Part shown: one piece after another, positions 42,790 through 51,564 of the stretch
How positions within the stretch are numbered: position 1 is the first letter of the stretch
How the letters are laid out: each line of letters starts with the position of its first letter
Assembly (NCBI GenBank): GCA_964629015.1
Contig: CAZVMN010000001.1
Coordinates: 124,001 to 188,000, forward strand
Reading direction: 5' to 3'
DNA: 64,000 bases
DNA from: Oceanococcus sp964629015
GTDB lineage: Bacteria > Pseudomonadota > Gammaproteobacteria > Nevskiales > Oceanococcaceae
Made by a program: the position numbers and the translations under genes
Notes under the pieces: model-generated
Database searches by the model: none
Told to the model about the DNA's origin: nothing
Seen by the model: only the letters and a program-made list of their open reading frames with translations

Positions 42790-42883
42790 GTGCCCGTTTT
42801 GCAAACTGTCAGAGGCCTGGATGGCCGATGACAAGCGATACAGGGACGTACTCGAGAGGGTTTGCAAAACGGGTGCCCTGACC
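42783..42883 (+). repeat. Variable-arm hairpin element, copy C
   Basis: Arms 42783-42806 and 42860-42883 are 24-base inverted repeats with one central two-base mismatch (TG opposite TG). They enclose a 53-nt core (42807-42859) that differs from copy B at positions 12, 37, 47, 51 and 53. The arms share only about eight inner bases with copy B and nothing outside. The element lies between the fumarase stop and the VOC gene, ending 26 bases before the VOC ATG, in its sense direction. Confidence 0.92.
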
Positions 42884-42909
42884 GTTTACATAAGACTGGA
42901 GACACCAAG

Positions 42910-43281
42910 ATGATCGGTTACACCACCCTCGGCACCAACGATATGGGCCGCGCATCCGCGTTTTATGACGCGCTGTTCGAGGCCATGGGCGCCAAGCGTT
43001 TTATGGATTTTGGCGACACCTTCATCTGCTGGGCGGCACAGCCCGGACAAGCGGCGTTCTGCATCTGCAAGCCATTCAATGGTGAAGCCGCAAGCACCGG
43101 TAACGGCACCATGATCGCCTTTCCCGCGCAGGACAAAGCCCAGGTGGATGCGATTTACGCCAAAGCCATCGAGCTCGGCGCAACGGACGACGGCAAACCG
43201 GGGCCGCGCGGTGACAATTTTTACGCGGGCTACTTCCGCGATCCCGACGGCAACAAGCTCAATGTGTTTGTGATGGGCTAA
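42910..43281 (+). CDS. VOC (glyoxalase/bleomycin-resistance fold) family protein
   Basis: A 123-aa single-domain protein made of two beta-alpha-beta-beta-beta modules. GYTTLGTNDMGRASAFYDALFEAMG is the N-terminal module and GYFRDPDGNKLNVFV the C-terminal metal-binding edge. The substrate is unknown; some relatives act in detoxification. ATG 42910 follows GGAGA by seven bases. An in-frame TTG at 42862 lies inside element C and is not used. Confidence 0.88.
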   Translation: MIGYTTLGTNDMGRASAFYDALFEAMGAKRFMDFGDTFICWAAQPGQAAFCICKPFNGEAASTGNGTMIAFPAQDKAQVDAIYAKAIELGATDDGKPGPRGDNFYAGYFRDPDGNKLNVFVMG

Positions 43282-43772
43282 CTGCCGGGTAGCGCTTTTT
43301 TGATGGTGTCGCGCCACAGATCTTCATCTCCGGCGCGGTAGCCTTCGTGACGTAACAACAACTCACCGCTCGGCCCGATCACGAAAGAGCTGGGCATACC
43401 CAACAAATCGTAGGCTTCGGCGACCTCACCCTCAGGGTCATGCAAGCTGACCAGGCCCGCGCCATATTTGCTCAGAAAATCCTGCGCATCCTGCTCATCC
43501 GCGTCCACCGATATGGGCACGATGCGCACCGCTTGGTCGGCAAACTCCTGCTGCAAGGTTTGCAAAGCAGCCATAGAGCCGCGGCAGGGCACACACCACG
43601 ACGCCCAGAAATCGACGAGCACCACTTGCCCGCGCAACGCACTGAGCGCCATGGTTTGATCACCACCGAGACGTTGCAGTTGCCAATCCGGCGCGGCTTC
43701 TGCGGCACTCACGGTTGACGCAAAGCAGGCGGCGAGCATCAGCCCGCCGAGGGCGAAAAGACGTTGAAGCAT
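43278..43772 (-). CDS. TlpA-family periplasmic thiol-disulfide oxidoreductase
   Basis: A 164-aa protein with signal peptide (cleavage near TVSAAEA) and thioredoxin fold. The active site is DFWASWCVPCRGSMA (CVPC) and the cis-Pro loop is GMPSSFVIGPSG. The expected role is to reduce disulfides in periplasmic proteins such as apocytochromes c. It converges on the VOC gene with a four-base overlap of the 3' ends and stands alone on its strand. Confidence 0.9.
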   Translation of the reverse strand: MLQRLFALGGLMLAACFASTVSAAEAAPDWQLQRLGGDQTMALSALRGQVVLVDFWASWCVPCRGSMAALQTLQQEFADQAVRIVPISVDADEQDAQDFLSKYGAGLVSLHDPEGEVAEAYDLLGMPSSFVIGPSGELLLRHEGYRAGDEDLWRDTIKKALPGS

Positions 43773-43838
43773 AGAGCGATCATCCTCACTAGACCGAAGT
43801 TAGTGCACCAATCGGCCGATCAGTTCCCGACGCGCTCA

Positions 43839-45614
43839 CTAACGAATGAGTTGATGACGCCATTGCGGTAGTGTCTGCATGGCATATTCGTAACCGGCGC
43901 GCACCACGCTGTCGATGGCGTCCCACTGAAACATGCCGACATGCGATACCGGCATACGGAAATACACATCGGCCAACTCCGCGCGACGCGCATTGCCGCT
44001 TTCACTGGTTAATGTCGCGGTTCGGAACAGGATGTCGAACAAGCTCGGCTTCTCGGCTTCGGAAGTCCAATTGAGCAGCGCCGCTGGGTCAGGGCCCTCA
44101 ATACCCGGCGCGGCGATCATGCCCTCGGTGCTAACGCTGGACCCGATCACGGGGCCGCGCCCCATCTCGCTCATCACGTCCGTGGGCAGCGAATTGATGA
44201 CCGCGCCGTCAGCGAGAAAATCCCCACGCCAGGCCACCGGCGGCGCCACGCCCGGCACGGCCATGCTGGTGGCAATCCACATGGCCAACGAACCACTGCG
44301 GTGGACTTCGCAGGTCCCCCGCGTGAGGTTGGTGCTGACGCAGAAAAAGGGCACGGGCAGATCCTCGATACGCTGATCGCCAAACACCTCATACATGCGA
44401 CGCAGAAAGCGCTGACCACGAATCAAAGCCACGCGCGGCAGCATGTAGTCGTTGAGGAAACTGCGTTCGACAAAGCTGGCTCGCATTTCGTGCACGATCT
44501 CGACCGCACCAAGGCCGCTGGCCCGGAGCGCGGCGATCAGCGCCCCCATGCTGGAGCCGCCATACAAATCGATCGGGATGCCCAGTTCGTCCAAGGCTCG
44601 GATCAAACCGATATGAGCAAAGCCACGCGCACCGCCGCCACCCAACACCAGGCCGTTGGCTTGACGGGTCAGCTGACGGGCAATGCGAATGATGTCGTCA
44701 TCATTGCCGCTGCGCCAGAAGAATTGATCGTCTATCTCTCCGCAGGCCTGCCACGCCATGGGCTCACCCCGCTGCGCCTTGGGTCCGCGCCGCAGCAGCA
44801 TACTCACGGGTACCTGCAAGCGTTGTGCACGCACCTCGTCCAGCAAGGCCACTCCCTCGGGCCCATCCTCGACATCGGCGGCCAGCAAGACATGATCAGC
44901 TTGGCGCAAGCAACGCCGCCACCACGCCGGCGCTTCCTCGGTCGAGGTGTAGATCAGAAATTCGTCATCCGTCTCAACTTCATTGAGCCAATGCACCAGG
45001 GCACGGTTGTCCTGATTTTGCGCGTAGGGCATGGCCGCCGTGCCCTGCCCGAGTGCGGCATCCACAGCTGACTCGTCGATGACTCGCACGCTGCCGTAGC
45101 GGCGCAGTGCGGCTGCCATTCGGCGCACAGCCTCAGCCGCACCGCGCCCTGGCCGCGTTTCCAGTATGGCCAGACTGGAAATACGACCGCGCTGACGTTC
45201 CGACTCCGCCGTGCCGTGGCTGCGCAAACGTTGAAACTCGACGCGACCCAAGCGCAACAGCGATTGCGGATGACGCATCAGCGTGCGCAACAATGCGTCG
45301 CGCTGAATGCGGATCAACTGGCTGTCACGCAGCGCAACTACGCGATACAGCTGCGGCTCATCCGCCAGCACACCGAGTTCGCCCACCGATTCGGCCGCAC
45401 CCAACTCGGAAAATCGTCCGCCGCCGAGATCACAACGCAAACGCCCGGTCACCACCACATACAAGGCTTCCGGTGGGCTGCCGACATCAAACAAAACCGC
45501 ACCGCTGCGTAAATCCACAAGCTCGGCCGTCGCTGCCAGCTTGGTGAGCATACGCCCGCCCATGTCCTGGAACAGACGCTGGCGGCTGAGAATGTCGGCA
45601 ATGTCACGACTCAT
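43839..45614 (-). CDS. Cyclic-nucleotide-domain patatin-like phospholipase (NTE-like)
   Basis: A 591-aa protein. The N-terminal cNMP-binding domain (about 10-130) contains GELGVLADEPQLYRVVALRDS. A middle region of about 150 residues follows, then the patatin lipase from about residue 315. The oxyanion loop is GGGGARGFAHIG, the nucleophile motif GSSMG and the catalytic Asp in DFLADGAVINS. This is the bacterial neuropathy-target-esterase layout. It likely hydrolyses lysophospholipids, with activity or location tuned by the cNMP domain. It is a single gene divergent from trhO. Confidence 0.92.
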   Translation of the reverse strand: MSRDIADILSRQRLFQDMGGRMLTKLAATAELVDLRSGAVLFDVGSPPEALYVVVTGRLRCDLGGGRFSELGAAESVGELGVLADEPQLYRVVALRDSQLIRIQRDALLRTLMRHPQSLLRLGRVEFQRLRSHGTAESERQRGRISSLAILETRPGRGAAEAVRRMAAALRRYGSVRVIDESAVDAALGQGTAAMPYAQNQDNRALVHWLNEVETDDEFLIYTSTEEAPAWWRRCLRQADHVLLAADVEDGPEGVALLDEVRAQRLQVPVSMLLRRGPKAQRGEPMAWQACGEIDDQFFWRSGNDDDIIRIARQLTRQANGLVLGGGGARGFAHIGLIRALDELGIPIDLYGGSSMGALIAALRASGLGAVEIVHEMRASFVERSFLNDYMLPRVALIRGQRFLRRMYEVFGDQRIEDLPVPFFCVSTNLTRGTCEVHRSGSLAMWIATSMAVPGVAPPVAWRGDFLADGAVINSLPTDVMSEMGRGPVIGSSVSTEGMIAAPGIEGPDPAALLNWTSEAEKPSLFDILFRTATLTSESGNARRAELADVYFRMPVSHVGMFQWDAIDSVVRAGYEYAMQTLPQWRHQLIR

Positions 45615-45675
45615 CCCCTCAGTGTAGCGCGGGCACGCCCGTTACAATGAGCGTCCTGCTTCACAGCGTTGAACC

Positions 45676-46602
45676 ATGTCCGCCGTCGTCATTGCCGCTT
45701 TGTACAAATTTGTTGCCCTGCCCGATGCCAGCGCTGTGCGCGATGCGCTGGAGCAGCTGTGTCTGGCGCATGACATCAAAGGCACCCTGCTGATTGCCGA
45801 CGAAGGCATCAACGGTACTGTGGCCGGCTCGGAGAGCGGCATCGCCGCTTTGCGCGACTTTCTCTCTGCGGATGCTCGCTTTGAGGGTATCGAGTACAAA
45901 CAATCGCACCATGACACGCAACCATTCCTGCGTTTGAAAGTGCGCCTCAAGCAGGAAATCGTCACCATGGGCGTGGCCGACACCGATCCGGCCAGTCGCA
46001 ACGGCACCTATGTCGATGCGCAGACGTGGAACGCCTTGCTGGATGACCCCGACACGCTGGTCATTGATACGCGCAACGACTACGAAGTGGCCATCGGACG
46101 TTTCGACAACGCCATTTCCCCGGATACCCAGCATTTCCGAGAGTTCCCAGACTATGTCCAGCGCGAACTCGACCCCAACCGACAGCGCAAGATCGCCATG
46201 TACTGCACCGGCGGTATTCGTTGTGAAAAAGCCAGCCACTATTTGCTCAAGCAGGGCTTTTCCGAGGTTTACCATTTGAAAGGCGGCATTCTGCAATACC
46301 TGGAAGATGTCGCACCACAAGACAATCGCTGGCAGGGCGAGTGCTTTGTCTTCGACGAACGCGTGGCCGTCGACAAACATTTGAACCAAGGCGAACACCG
46401 CCTGTGCCGCGCCTGCCGTCATCCGGTGTCCGTCTCAGACCGCCAACATGAACATTACGAAGAGGGCATAAGCTGCCCGCATTGCTACCCCAAGCAAAGC
46501 GAAGCCAACCGGGCCCGAGCGCGCGAGCGCATCCGTCAGGTTCGCCTGGCCGAAGCGCGCGGCGACACTCACCTCGGCCCGCGCAAAGATCATGGCGGAT
46601 AA
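45676..46602 (+). CDS. trhO: tRNA uridine(34) hydroxylase (rhodanese-fold, YceA)
   Basis: Makes 5-hydroxyuridine at the wobble position of tRNAs using oxygen. The 308-aa protein has an N-terminal acylphosphatase-like domain (GTLLIADEGINGTVAGS) and a rhodanese domain with the catalytic Cys in YCTGGIRCEKASHYLL. The C-terminal cysteine pairs CRAC and CPHC may bind metal. Length and motifs match the family. It overlaps the UbiB-like gene by 11 bases. Confidence 0.95.
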   Translation: MSAVVIAALYKFVALPDASAVRDALEQLCLAHDIKGTLLIADEGINGTVAGSESGIAALRDFLSADARFEGIEYKQSHHDTQPFLRLKVRLKQEIVTMGVADTDPASRNGTYVDAQTWNALLDDPDTLVIDTRNDYEVAIGRFDNAISPDTQHFREFPDYVQRELDPNRQRKIAMYCTGGIRCEKASHYLLKQGFSEVYHLKGGILQYLEDVAPQDNRWQGECFVFDERVAVDKHLNQGEHRLCRACRHPVSVSDRQHEHYEEGISCPHCYPKQSEANRARARERIRQVRLAEARGDTHLGPRKDHGG

Positions 46603-47899
46603 ACCTTCAAGACCGGCGCGCGGCGGGCGCCGGATGCTCAAACTGGCCGGGATGACGGCTTCTCTGGCGGGGCGTTACGCCGGCAATAAACTCGCGGGCA
46701 CGCTGCGCACGCAAGAGCAGCGCGAAGCGGCTCAGGAGCGTCTGAATCAACAGGCCGGAGACCATCTGGCAGAGACGCTGGGCGAGCTCAAAGGCGCTGT
46801 GATGAAGCTCGGTCAGTTCGCATCGCAAATGTCGGACCTGTTGCCGCAGGACATTGCCAACGCGTTGTCACGCCTTCAGCAGCAGGCTCCGCCAATGGAT
46901 TTTGCACTGATCCGCGAACAAATCGAAAACGGTTTGGGCGCACCGCTGGACAAGCTGTTTGCCGAACTAGACAGCAAGCCACATGCCGCTGCTTCAATTG
47001 GCCAAGTGCATCGCGGCCGCCTCCACGATGGACGCGAGGTCGTGGTCAAGGTTCAGTATCCGGGTATCGCCGAATCCTGCGATTCGGACCTGCGCCAACT
47101 CAAACGCGCCTTGCGCATGGGCCGGCTGGTTCAGGTCGACAAGAAAGTGCTGGATGCGATGTTCGCCGAGATCCGCGACCGGCTCCACGAGGAGTTGGAT
47201 TACCTCAGTGAAGCGGACAACCTGCGTTTCTTCCGACAGTGCTTCGGCAACGAGCCGCGCCTGCGTCTGCCGGCTCTGATCGACTCGCACAGCAGTCGCG
47301 AAGTGCTGACCATGGAGTACCTGCCCGGCGTGCCACTACGCGATGCTCCAAAAGATCAGCGTGCTGCCTTGGGACGCAGCTTGGTCGACATGATGGTCCG
47401 CTCACTGTTTGAGTTTCATGCGATTCATGCCGATCCCAACCCAGGCAATTTCGCGGTCGCCGACGATGGCGCCCTGATCATCTATGATTTTGGCTGCGTC
47501 AAACGCCTGAAGCCGGATACGGTGCGGAGTTATCGCGCGGTGATCATGGGCGCGCTCGCACGCGACTGGCAGGCGGTGGACAGCGCCCTGCATCAGCTTG
47601 GCGCGCGCGTGCCGAACAGCGATCCCTTGCCCGATGAGTTCTACGAAGGGTGGAGACCGATTGTGCTCAAACCTCTGCTGTCCGAAAGCGGTTTCGATTT
47701 CAGCGACTCCCGCATTCATAAAGCGGTGATGGCCAAATCGCCGGAAGTGCTAAAACTGACCAAACAGTTGCAACCGCCCTCGCAAACCGTGTTTGTCGAC
47801 CGCATGATCAACGGCCACTACTGGACGCTGGTCAATCTTGGAGAAGTGGTGGATTTGCGCGCCGCGATAGAGCCGTGGCTGGAGCCTCAGGACCAGTAG
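46592..47899 (+). CDS. ABC1/UbiB-family atypical kinase
   Basis: A 435-aa protein of the AarF/ADCK family. The signature KxGQ helix appears as AVMKLGQFASQMSDLLP, followed by AAASIGQVHRGRL (the Ala-rich loop replacing the P-loop), VVVKVQYPGI with the ADP-binding Lys, and the catalytic-loop region HADPNPGNF with IIYDFGCVK. Relatives support ubiquinone synthesis or lipid homeostasis. It lacks the C-terminal membrane helices of UbiB itself, so I give no symbol. Its 3' end overlaps the convergent HemD-like gene. Confidence 0.9.
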   Translation: MADKPSRPARGGRRMLKLAGMTASLAGRYAGNKLAGTLRTQEQREAAQERLNQQAGDHLAETLGELKGAVMKLGQFASQMSDLLPQDIANALSRLQQQAPPMDFALIREQIENGLGAPLDKLFAELDSKPHAAASIGQVHRGRLHDGREVVVKVQYPGIAESCDSDLRQLKRALRMGRLVQVDKKVLDAMFAEIRDRLHEELDYLSEADNLRFFRQCFGNEPRLRLPALIDSHSSREVLTMEYLPGVPLRDAPKDQRAALGRSLVDMMVRSLFEFHAIHADPNPGNFAVADDGALIIYDFGCVKRLKPDTVRSYRAVIMGALARDWQAVDSALHQLGARVPNSDPLPDEFYEGWRPIVLKPLLSESGFDFSDSRIHKAVMAKSPEVLKLTKQLQPPSQTVFVDRMINGHYWTLVNLGEVVDLRAAIEPWLEPQDQ

Positions 47900-48702
47900 T
47901 CGACCAACCCCTGAACCAACGGTTTCATAAACCAGCTCTGAGTCGGCATGATGTCGACACGCACCTGGCGGGCTTTGAGATCGTCAGCAACCACCGGCCC
48001 GACGGCCGCCACCACGGTCGCCGCCAGCGCTTGCTGCAAGGCGGGAAGCTGCTCCATCTGCCGCGCCACGGAAAACAGGCGAGTCACCTGCGGTGTGCTG
48101 GTAAAGCAAATGGCATCCAGATCACCCGCGATCAACTGTCGAATCAGATCACGCACCTGAGTATCTTCGGCTTCGTCGGCATATCGGTAGGGCGCGACGA
48201 AGAAATCATGTGCGCCAGACTGGTCGAGAAATTCCTGCAGCGGCAGATTGGGCTGCTGACCGTAAAGCTGAACCCCAATACGGCGGTCGTAAAGTGACTG
48301 TTCGCGCAGTGTCGCGATCACGCCCTCGGTGGTCGGCATTTGTGCCGATACACTCGGCGACAACCCCAGCTCTCTGAGCGCCTTGGCCGGCTTGGGACCA
48401 CGCACGATGGTGCGCATCTGTCCCAGGGCCGTCACGAAGGCGTCGCGCCAACCGTAGCCCTCGGCAAAACCGACCAGACGCCGCAGACCTTCACCGGTCA
48501 GCAGAATCAGATCATCGAAGGGGTCACGAATGCAGGTGTCGAGCCAGCAATGGACCTGCTCGACATTCAGGGTGTCGTGAATCCCCACCAGGGGGCAGCG
48601 CAGAACGTTCGCGCCCCGTCGCTCCAACAAACCCGCCAAGACATCAACTTGGCGGGTTTCTGGAATCGCAATGTAGCGACCGGTAAGCGCCTCTTCCGAC
48701 AC
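47887..48702 (-). CDS. Uroporphyrinogen-III synthase family protein (HemD-like)
   Basis: A 271-aa two-lobed protein. The N-terminal strand IAIPETRQVDVLAGLLERRG, the central DAICFTSTPQVTRLF and the late VVAAVGPVVADDLKA segments fit HemD. It is not next to hemC, and the family has many lone paralogues, so it may or may not be the haem-pathway enzyme. A perfect 12-bp hairpin lies within codons 15-25. Confidence 0.78.
   Translation of the reverse strand: MSEEALTGRYIAIPETRQVDVLAGLLERRGANVLRCPLVGIHDTLNVEQVHCWLDTCIRDPFDDLILLTGEGLRRLVGFAEGYGWRDAFVTALGQMRTIVRGPKPAKALRELGLSPSVSAQMPTTEGVIATLREQSLYDRRIGVQLYGQQPNLPLQEFLDQSGAHDFFVAPYRYADEAEDTQVRDLIRQLIAGDLDAICFTSTPQVTRLFSVARQMEQLPALQQALAATVVAAVGPVVADDLKARQVRVDIMPTQSWFMKPLVQGLVDYWS
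48629..48659 (-). other. Perfect 12-bp inverted repeat inside the HemD-like coding start
   Basis: AAACCCGCCAAG (48629-48640) and CTTGGCGGGTTT (48648-48659) surround a seven-base loop, coding for RQVDVLAGL. As mRNA it would form a very stable hairpin about 45 bases after the start codon. Confidence 0.6.
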
Positions 48703-48725
48703 AGGCTCAACCCCGCACCTGCCGC

Positions 48726-49817
48726 TTATTTCGGGCTGGTCCCGTTGCGCTGGAGTTCGAATTCAACCCGGCGGTTTTTGGCCCGGCCCGCTTCTGTTTC
48801 ATTGCTGGCCACCGGCTGCGTTTCGCCATAACCGATCGCGCTCAAACGACGCGGATCAACGCCCTGATGGGACTGCAGATATTCGCGCACGGCTTTGGCA
48901 CGGGCCATGGACAACTTCTCGTTGTAGATCTCTGAGCCGAGACTGTCGGTGTGTCCGGCTATCCGCACACGCAGATCGGGCTGACCTTTGAGCGAAGCTG
49001 CGGCCTGATCCAGTATGGCCAAAGAGCCGGGGGTCAAACGCGCCGAATCCAGCTCAAAATGCACGCCCTGCAGCGTGACATTTTGCTCCGGCATGGCGCA
49101 GCCAGAGCGATCCACACGGGTGCCCGGCAAGGTCCCTGGGCATACGTCGAAGTTGTCCAACACACCGTCGTTGTCGGTATCAACCGGGCGCGGAGGATAA
49201 GCCCCGGAAGCCGCCGGCGGTGCTTCGCTTGGAGCGGCTTGGCGCTGCCCCACTTCACGGACCACAATCTCAGCCGGGTCGAGCGGAATTTCCAGACCGG
49301 CACCGATACGGTAATCATCAACGCCGCCGAGGTAGTCTTCGTAGATCGCGCGCGCTTCAATACGCAGGCGCACATCGGCGGACGTGAGTGCACGACTCAG
49401 GATCCCGACACCCGCGTTAGCCTGAAAAACGCCTTCGTCAGGAAAGCCCGCGTTCGAATCGTTGTAAGCGAATGCCGCACCAACCAGGCCGAAAGCGGAA
49501 AACTGACCACGCTTACCGAGCAGATACTGCAGATCGGCACCAAAACCGCCGTTGTAGTTGTCGGAACCACCGCCTACGCCGTTCTCGAACACGACACCAA
49601 AAGCGCGAAGCTCAGCGAAAAACGGCCCACTCAGCTGGAAGCCGAAGGCTACATCAGCGCCGCCACCCTCACGATCTGTACCACGCACGTCGTCCGGATC
49701 GTAGAAGTAGCCGGATACGGCAAAGTACTTGTCGCTAAACGAATCGGCCGCGATCGCGTGGCTCGAAATGCTGCATGCGATACCGCCCAAAAGAGCGGCT
49801 TTGAGCACGGTTTTCAT
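48726..49817 (-). CDS. OmpA-family outer-membrane protein
   Basis: A 363-aa protein. Signal peptide (cleavage near SHAIA) is followed by an N-terminal eight-strand beta-barrel region (about 22-200), a Pro/Ala-rich linker and a thrombospondin type 3-like Ca-binding segment (DTDNDGVLDNFDVCPGT). The C-terminal OmpA peptidoglycan-binding domain has GHTDSLGSEIYNEKLSMARA and GYGETQPVASN. AGGGG six bases before ATG 49817 fixes the start; upstream in-frame codons to 49922 are leader. It links outer membrane and cell wall. Confidence 0.93.
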   Translation of the reverse strand: MKTVLKAALLGGIACSISSHAIAADSFSDKYFAVSGYFYDPDDVRGTDREGGGADVAFGFQLSGPFFAELRAFGVVFENGVGGGSDNYNGGFGADLQYLLGKRGQFSAFGLVGAAFAYNDSNAGFPDEGVFQANAGVGILSRALTSADVRLRIEARAIYEDYLGGVDDYRIGAGLEIPLDPAEIVVREVGQRQAAPSEAPPAASGAYPPRPVDTDNDGVLDNFDVCPGTLPGTRVDRSGCAMPEQNVTLQGVHFELDSARLTPGSLAILDQAAASLKGQPDLRVRIAGHTDSLGSEIYNEKLSMARAKAVREYLQSHQGVDPRRLSAIGYGETQPVASNETEAGRAKNRRVEFELQRNGTSPK

Positions 49818-49997
49818 CCCCATCCCCTGATTCCAGAACGTCCCAAGCAGCATTAAAACTGCATTCTGGCCCAAGAATACCGCATCTGTTCTGGGCGCGC
49901 GTGAAATCCAGCCGATTTTCACAAATACAAACAGCGACTTGCAGAGATTGCTGGGGTGCCCTGTCCGTTCCAGCCCGGATTCTTCGTATCAACAAGT

Positions 49998-51506
49998 ATG
50001 AGTCTCTCCATCGTTCATGCTCGAGCCGAAGTCGGTATCCAGGCCCCTGAGGTCAGGGTGGAAGTGCACGTGGCGGGCGGGTTACCGGGGCTGACTATCG
50101 TTGGCTTGCCCAATTCTGGTGTGCGTGAAGCCAAGGATCGTGTCCGTGCGGCGATCCAGACCAGCGGTTTTACGCTGCCACCTCGACGTATCACGGTCAA
50201 TCTGGCCCCGGCCGACTTGCCCAAGGACGGTGCCCGCTTCGACTTGGCTGTGGCCCTGGGGATACTGCAAGCCTCGGGACAACTTGACGCCAAGCTCGAC
50301 GACGTTGAGTTTGTTGGTGAGTTGTCGTTGTCTGGCGGCTTGCGCCCGGTCAGCGGTGTGCTGTCTGCGGTGATTGCGGCGAGAACTGCGGATCGGGCCA
50401 TCGTCGTGCCCGGCGGCAGCGCAGCAGAAGCCTCGCTGCCCGCTTATCCGCAAGTTTGGCAAGCCGAGCACTTGCTTGAAGTTTGTGAGGCGCTACGCGG
50501 ATTGTCGTCATGGACAGCGCTGCCCAATCGGGACATTGGCGGGTCGGCAGACAGAACGGCCATCGGAGATTTCGCCGATGTGCGCGGTCAAGCACAGGCC
50601 AAACGCGCCTTGGAGATCGCTGCATGTGGGCATCACAATATCCTGATGCTTGGCGCTCCGGGCAGTGGGAAAAGCATGCTTGCGCAACGCTTTCCCGGTA
50701 TTTGTCCACCGCTCACCGAGCAGCAGGCCGTGGAACTGGCCAGCGTGCAATCCAGCATTGCGGGTGGTTTTGATCCAAAGCAATGGCAGCAAGTGCCGTT
50801 TCGCAGTCCGCATCATACGTGCTCTGCCGCGGCGCTGGTCGGCGGTGGCAGCCATCCCAAACCGGGGGAAATCTCCCTCGCCCACCATGGCACGCTGTTT
50901 CTCGATGAGCTACCAGAATTCAGCCGCCATGTACTGGAAGTGTTGCGGGAACCCATGGAAACAGGGCAAATCCATTTGTCACGTGCACGCCAGCAAGTGA
51001 CTTACCCCGCCCGCTTTCAACTGATCTCGGCCATGAACCCTTGTCCATGCGGCTATCTGGGTGATCCCAGCGGGCGCTGCTCGTGCACCAGTGAGCAAGT
51101 CCAGCGTTACCGACAGCGCATTTCCGGGCCCTTGCTGGACCGCATTGATCTGCAAATCCATGTGCCTCGTTTACCCGGTGCCGATATGCTCGGGCCCAAC
51201 AAGACCAGAGCAGAATCCAGTACCACGATTCGCCAGCGGGTCATTGCAGCCCGAGAACGGCAGTATGCGCGCCGTGGCAAGTGCAACAGCCAATTGAACA
51301 GCAATGAACTGGAACAAGACTGTCGCCTGGACAATGCCGCGCAGTCGCTACTGGGACAAGCTGCAGAGCGCATGCAGCTGAGCGGCCGGGGCCTGCATCG
51401 TGTGCTCAAGGTCGCACGCAGCATTGCGGATCTGGCGGCCTGTGATGACATTGCCACGGCCCACTTGGCGGAAGCCCTGCAGTACCGGCAGATCACATCC
51501 GTTTGA
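49998..51506 (+). CDS. comM: YifB-family Mg-chelatase-like AAA ATPase (ComM)
   Basis: A 502-aa hexameric helicase that promotes branch migration during natural transformation in relatives. It has an N-terminal Lon-like fold (GLPGLTIVGLPNSGVREAKDR), Walker A GAPGSGKS near residue 220, Walker B GTLFLDELPEF, a zinc-like CPCGYLGDPSGRCSC motif and the C-terminal lid domain SGRGLHRVLKVARSIADL. ATG 49998 starts the family sequence MSLSIVHARA. It is divergent from ompA. Confidence 0.95.
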   Translation: MSLSIVHARAEVGIQAPEVRVEVHVAGGLPGLTIVGLPNSGVREAKDRVRAAIQTSGFTLPPRRITVNLAPADLPKDGARFDLAVALGILQASGQLDAKLDDVEFVGELSLSGGLRPVSGVLSAVIAARTADRAIVVPGGSAAEASLPAYPQVWQAEHLLEVCEALRGLSSWTALPNRDIGGSADRTAIGDFADVRGQAQAKRALEIAACGHHNILMLGAPGSGKSMLAQRFPGICPPLTEQQAVELASVQSSIAGGFDPKQWQQVPFRSPHHTCSAAALVGGGSHPKPGEISLAHHGTLFLDELPEFSRHVLEVLREPMETGQIHLSRARQQVTYPARFQLISAMNPCPCGYLGDPSGRCSCTSEQVQRYRQRISGPLLDRIDLQIHVPRLPGADMLGPNKTRAESSTTIRQRVIAARERQYARRGKCNSQLNSNELEQDCRLDNAAQSLLGQAAERMQLSGRGLHRVLKVARSIADLAACDDIATAHLAEALQYRQITSV

Positions 51507-51515
51507 CGGCATCAA

Positions 51516-51540
51516 AAACGCCGGCACGAGGCCGGCGTTT
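51516..51540. terminator. Bidirectional terminator between comM and the TorF porin gene
   Basis: AAACGCCGGC pairs with GCCGGCGTTT around ACGAG. A run of A on the left edge gives a T run on the minus strand, so it can serve both convergent genes. Confidence 0.7.
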
Positions 51541-51564
51541 CTGGCATGTCCTGTGTGCCGAGGC

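Noticed and set aside
36391..42883. Hairpin elements as intrinsic terminators or as insertion sequences
   Set aside because: None of the three has a T run after the stem. No transposase is present, the terminal repeats are not shared between copies, and no flanking target duplication was seen.
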